A DNA stretch of 43,394 nt, from NCBI RefSeq assembly GCF_001896135.2, contig NZ_MPOH02000009.1, forward strand, positions 417,928 to 461,321. Direction: 5' to 3'. Position numbers and translations under genes: made by a program. Numbering within the stretch: the stretch's first letter is position 1; the number at the start of each line of letters is the position of its first letter. Origin of the DNA: Streptomyces phaeoluteigriseus. GTDB lineage: Bacteria > Actinomycetota > Actinomycetes > Streptomycetales > Streptomycetaceae. Positions 42,937-43,394 of the stretch are shown here, piece by piece. Below the pieces are notes generated by a model that made no database searches, was not told the origin of the DNA, and worked only from the letters and a program-made list of their open reading frames with translations.

Positions 42937-43394
42937 CTACGGCGCCACCATGATCAGCACGGCAAGGCCCGTGCCGAGGAGGATCCCGACGGTCCCGCAG
43001 ATGACGCCGGCCAGGGCCTGACCCGGGTTGGACGCCTCGCCCCGGTTGGCCTTGCTCCGGCCGATCAGTCCGAAGATGAGGGCGAGGACGCCGGTGATGA
43101 TCGCGACCGGCCACAGGCAGAAGCCCACGGCGGCGACGATGCCGAGGACCATGGCCGCCATCCCCATGCCGTTGCTCGGGCCGGGCTGCGGGGCGGCCCA
43201 CCCGTAGTAGCCGGGGACGCCGCCGTAACCGGGGGTGCCGCCGTGGCCGGGGACGCCGCCGTAACCGGGCCCGCCCGGGAAGCCGTAGCCGCCGGGGTAG
43301 CCGTACGGCACGTGACCGGGACCGTCGGGGGAGATCGGCGGCGGCGGGACGCCCCGTCGGCGGGTGGGGCGAAGGGGGCGGGGCCGGACGCCGT
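42937..43394 (-). CDS. DUF4190-type membrane protein, 5' end beyond the window
   Basis: The C-terminal 75 residues form two membrane helices with GMGMAAMVLGIVAAVGFCLW, LALIFGLIGRSKANRGEA and PGQALAGVICGTVGILLG, the DUF4190 pattern of small actinobacterial membrane proteins. It is preceded by a Gly/Pro/Tyr-rich tail with 18-bp DNA repeats (PGYGGV, PGHGGT, PGYGGV). A GTG at 43311 could serve as start, but the frame continues upstream as VPPPPISPDGPG, the usual Pro-rich tail, so the gene likely extends past the edge. Near 43350 the frame seems to shift: adding one base would join APFAPPADGA to VPPPPISPDGPG. Function unknown. Confidence 0.78.
   Translation of the reverse strand, partial: GVRPRPLRPTRRRGVPPPPISPDGPGHVPYGYPGGYGFPGGPGYGGVPGHGGTPGYGGVPGYYGWAAPQPGPSNGMGMAAMVLGIVAAVGFCLWPVAIITGVLALIFGLIGRSKANRGEASNPGQALAGVICGTVGILLGTGLAVLIMVAP
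43207..43278 (-). repeat. 18-bp in-frame repeats encoding the PGYGG(V/T) tail
   Basis: About four units of 18 bp (GGGGACGCCGCCGTAACC-like on the plus strand) encode PGYGGV, PGHGGT, PGYGGV and PGYYGW within the DUF4190-type protein. Confidence 0.7.

Overview
The base composition (very high G+C with strong third-position bias), the conserved dxr - site-2 protease - ispG block, Tat-exported lipoproteins and a sugar importer without its own ATPase all point to a chromosomal segment from a Streptomyces or a close relative. I see no rRNA, tRNA, CRISPR array, transposase or phage gene.

Left end (1-4980, all minus strand): the MEP isoprenoid genes dxr and ispG flank an RseP-like intramembrane protease, preceded by a VLCAD-like acyl-CoA dehydrogenase. 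This is ordinary core genome.

Centre (about 5690-23720): a compact locus that reads as a complete pathway for fucosylated xyloglucan. A LacI-family regulator and a GH31 alpha-xylosidase lie on the plus strand. Facing them is a minus-strand run: lipoprotein sugar-binding protein, two CUT1 permeases, Tat-exported GH74 endo-xyloglucanase, GH42 beta-galactosidase, GH95 alpha-L-fucosidase and secreted GH12 endoglucanase. A GH3 beta-glucosidase with an unusual internal beta-trefoil insertion is transcribed divergently from the binding protein. Four copies of a GAAGCGCTTC-centred palindrome lie upstream of lacI (two), the binding-protein operon (one) and GH3 (one), so the locus looks like one LacI regulon. 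GH74 and GH12 would cut the polymer outside the cell, the importer (needing a shared ATPase such as MsiK encoded elsewhere) would take up the oligosaccharides, and the signal-less GH95, GH42, GH31 and GH3 enzymes would strip them in the cytoplasm.

Right half (23798-42125): an aldehyde dehydrogenase, a repeat-rich non-coding stretch, a PAP2 phosphatase, an alpha/beta hydrolase, GABA aminotransferase (gabT), a membrane-anchored P-loop protein, a PucR-type regulator and a small hypothetical. These are followed by a minus-strand operon of gamma-aminobutyraldehyde-type dehydrogenase, PotD, PotA, PotB, PotC and a PuuB-like FAD oxidoreductase. This looks like polyamine uptake and catabolism through GABA. 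The right edge holds a NADAR-domain gene and a DUF4190-type membrane protein cut by the window end.

One technical point affects interpretation. At least eight reading-frame breaks are visible (dxr, lacI, GH95 three times, the sugar-binding protein, the P-loop protein, NADAR) and probably a ninth (DUF4190). Nearly all are repaired by adding one base in a short G/C run, and they hit housekeeping and accessory genes alike. I read them mainly as uncorrected sequencing indels, not as gene decay, and annotate those genes as single CDS with the break position stated.
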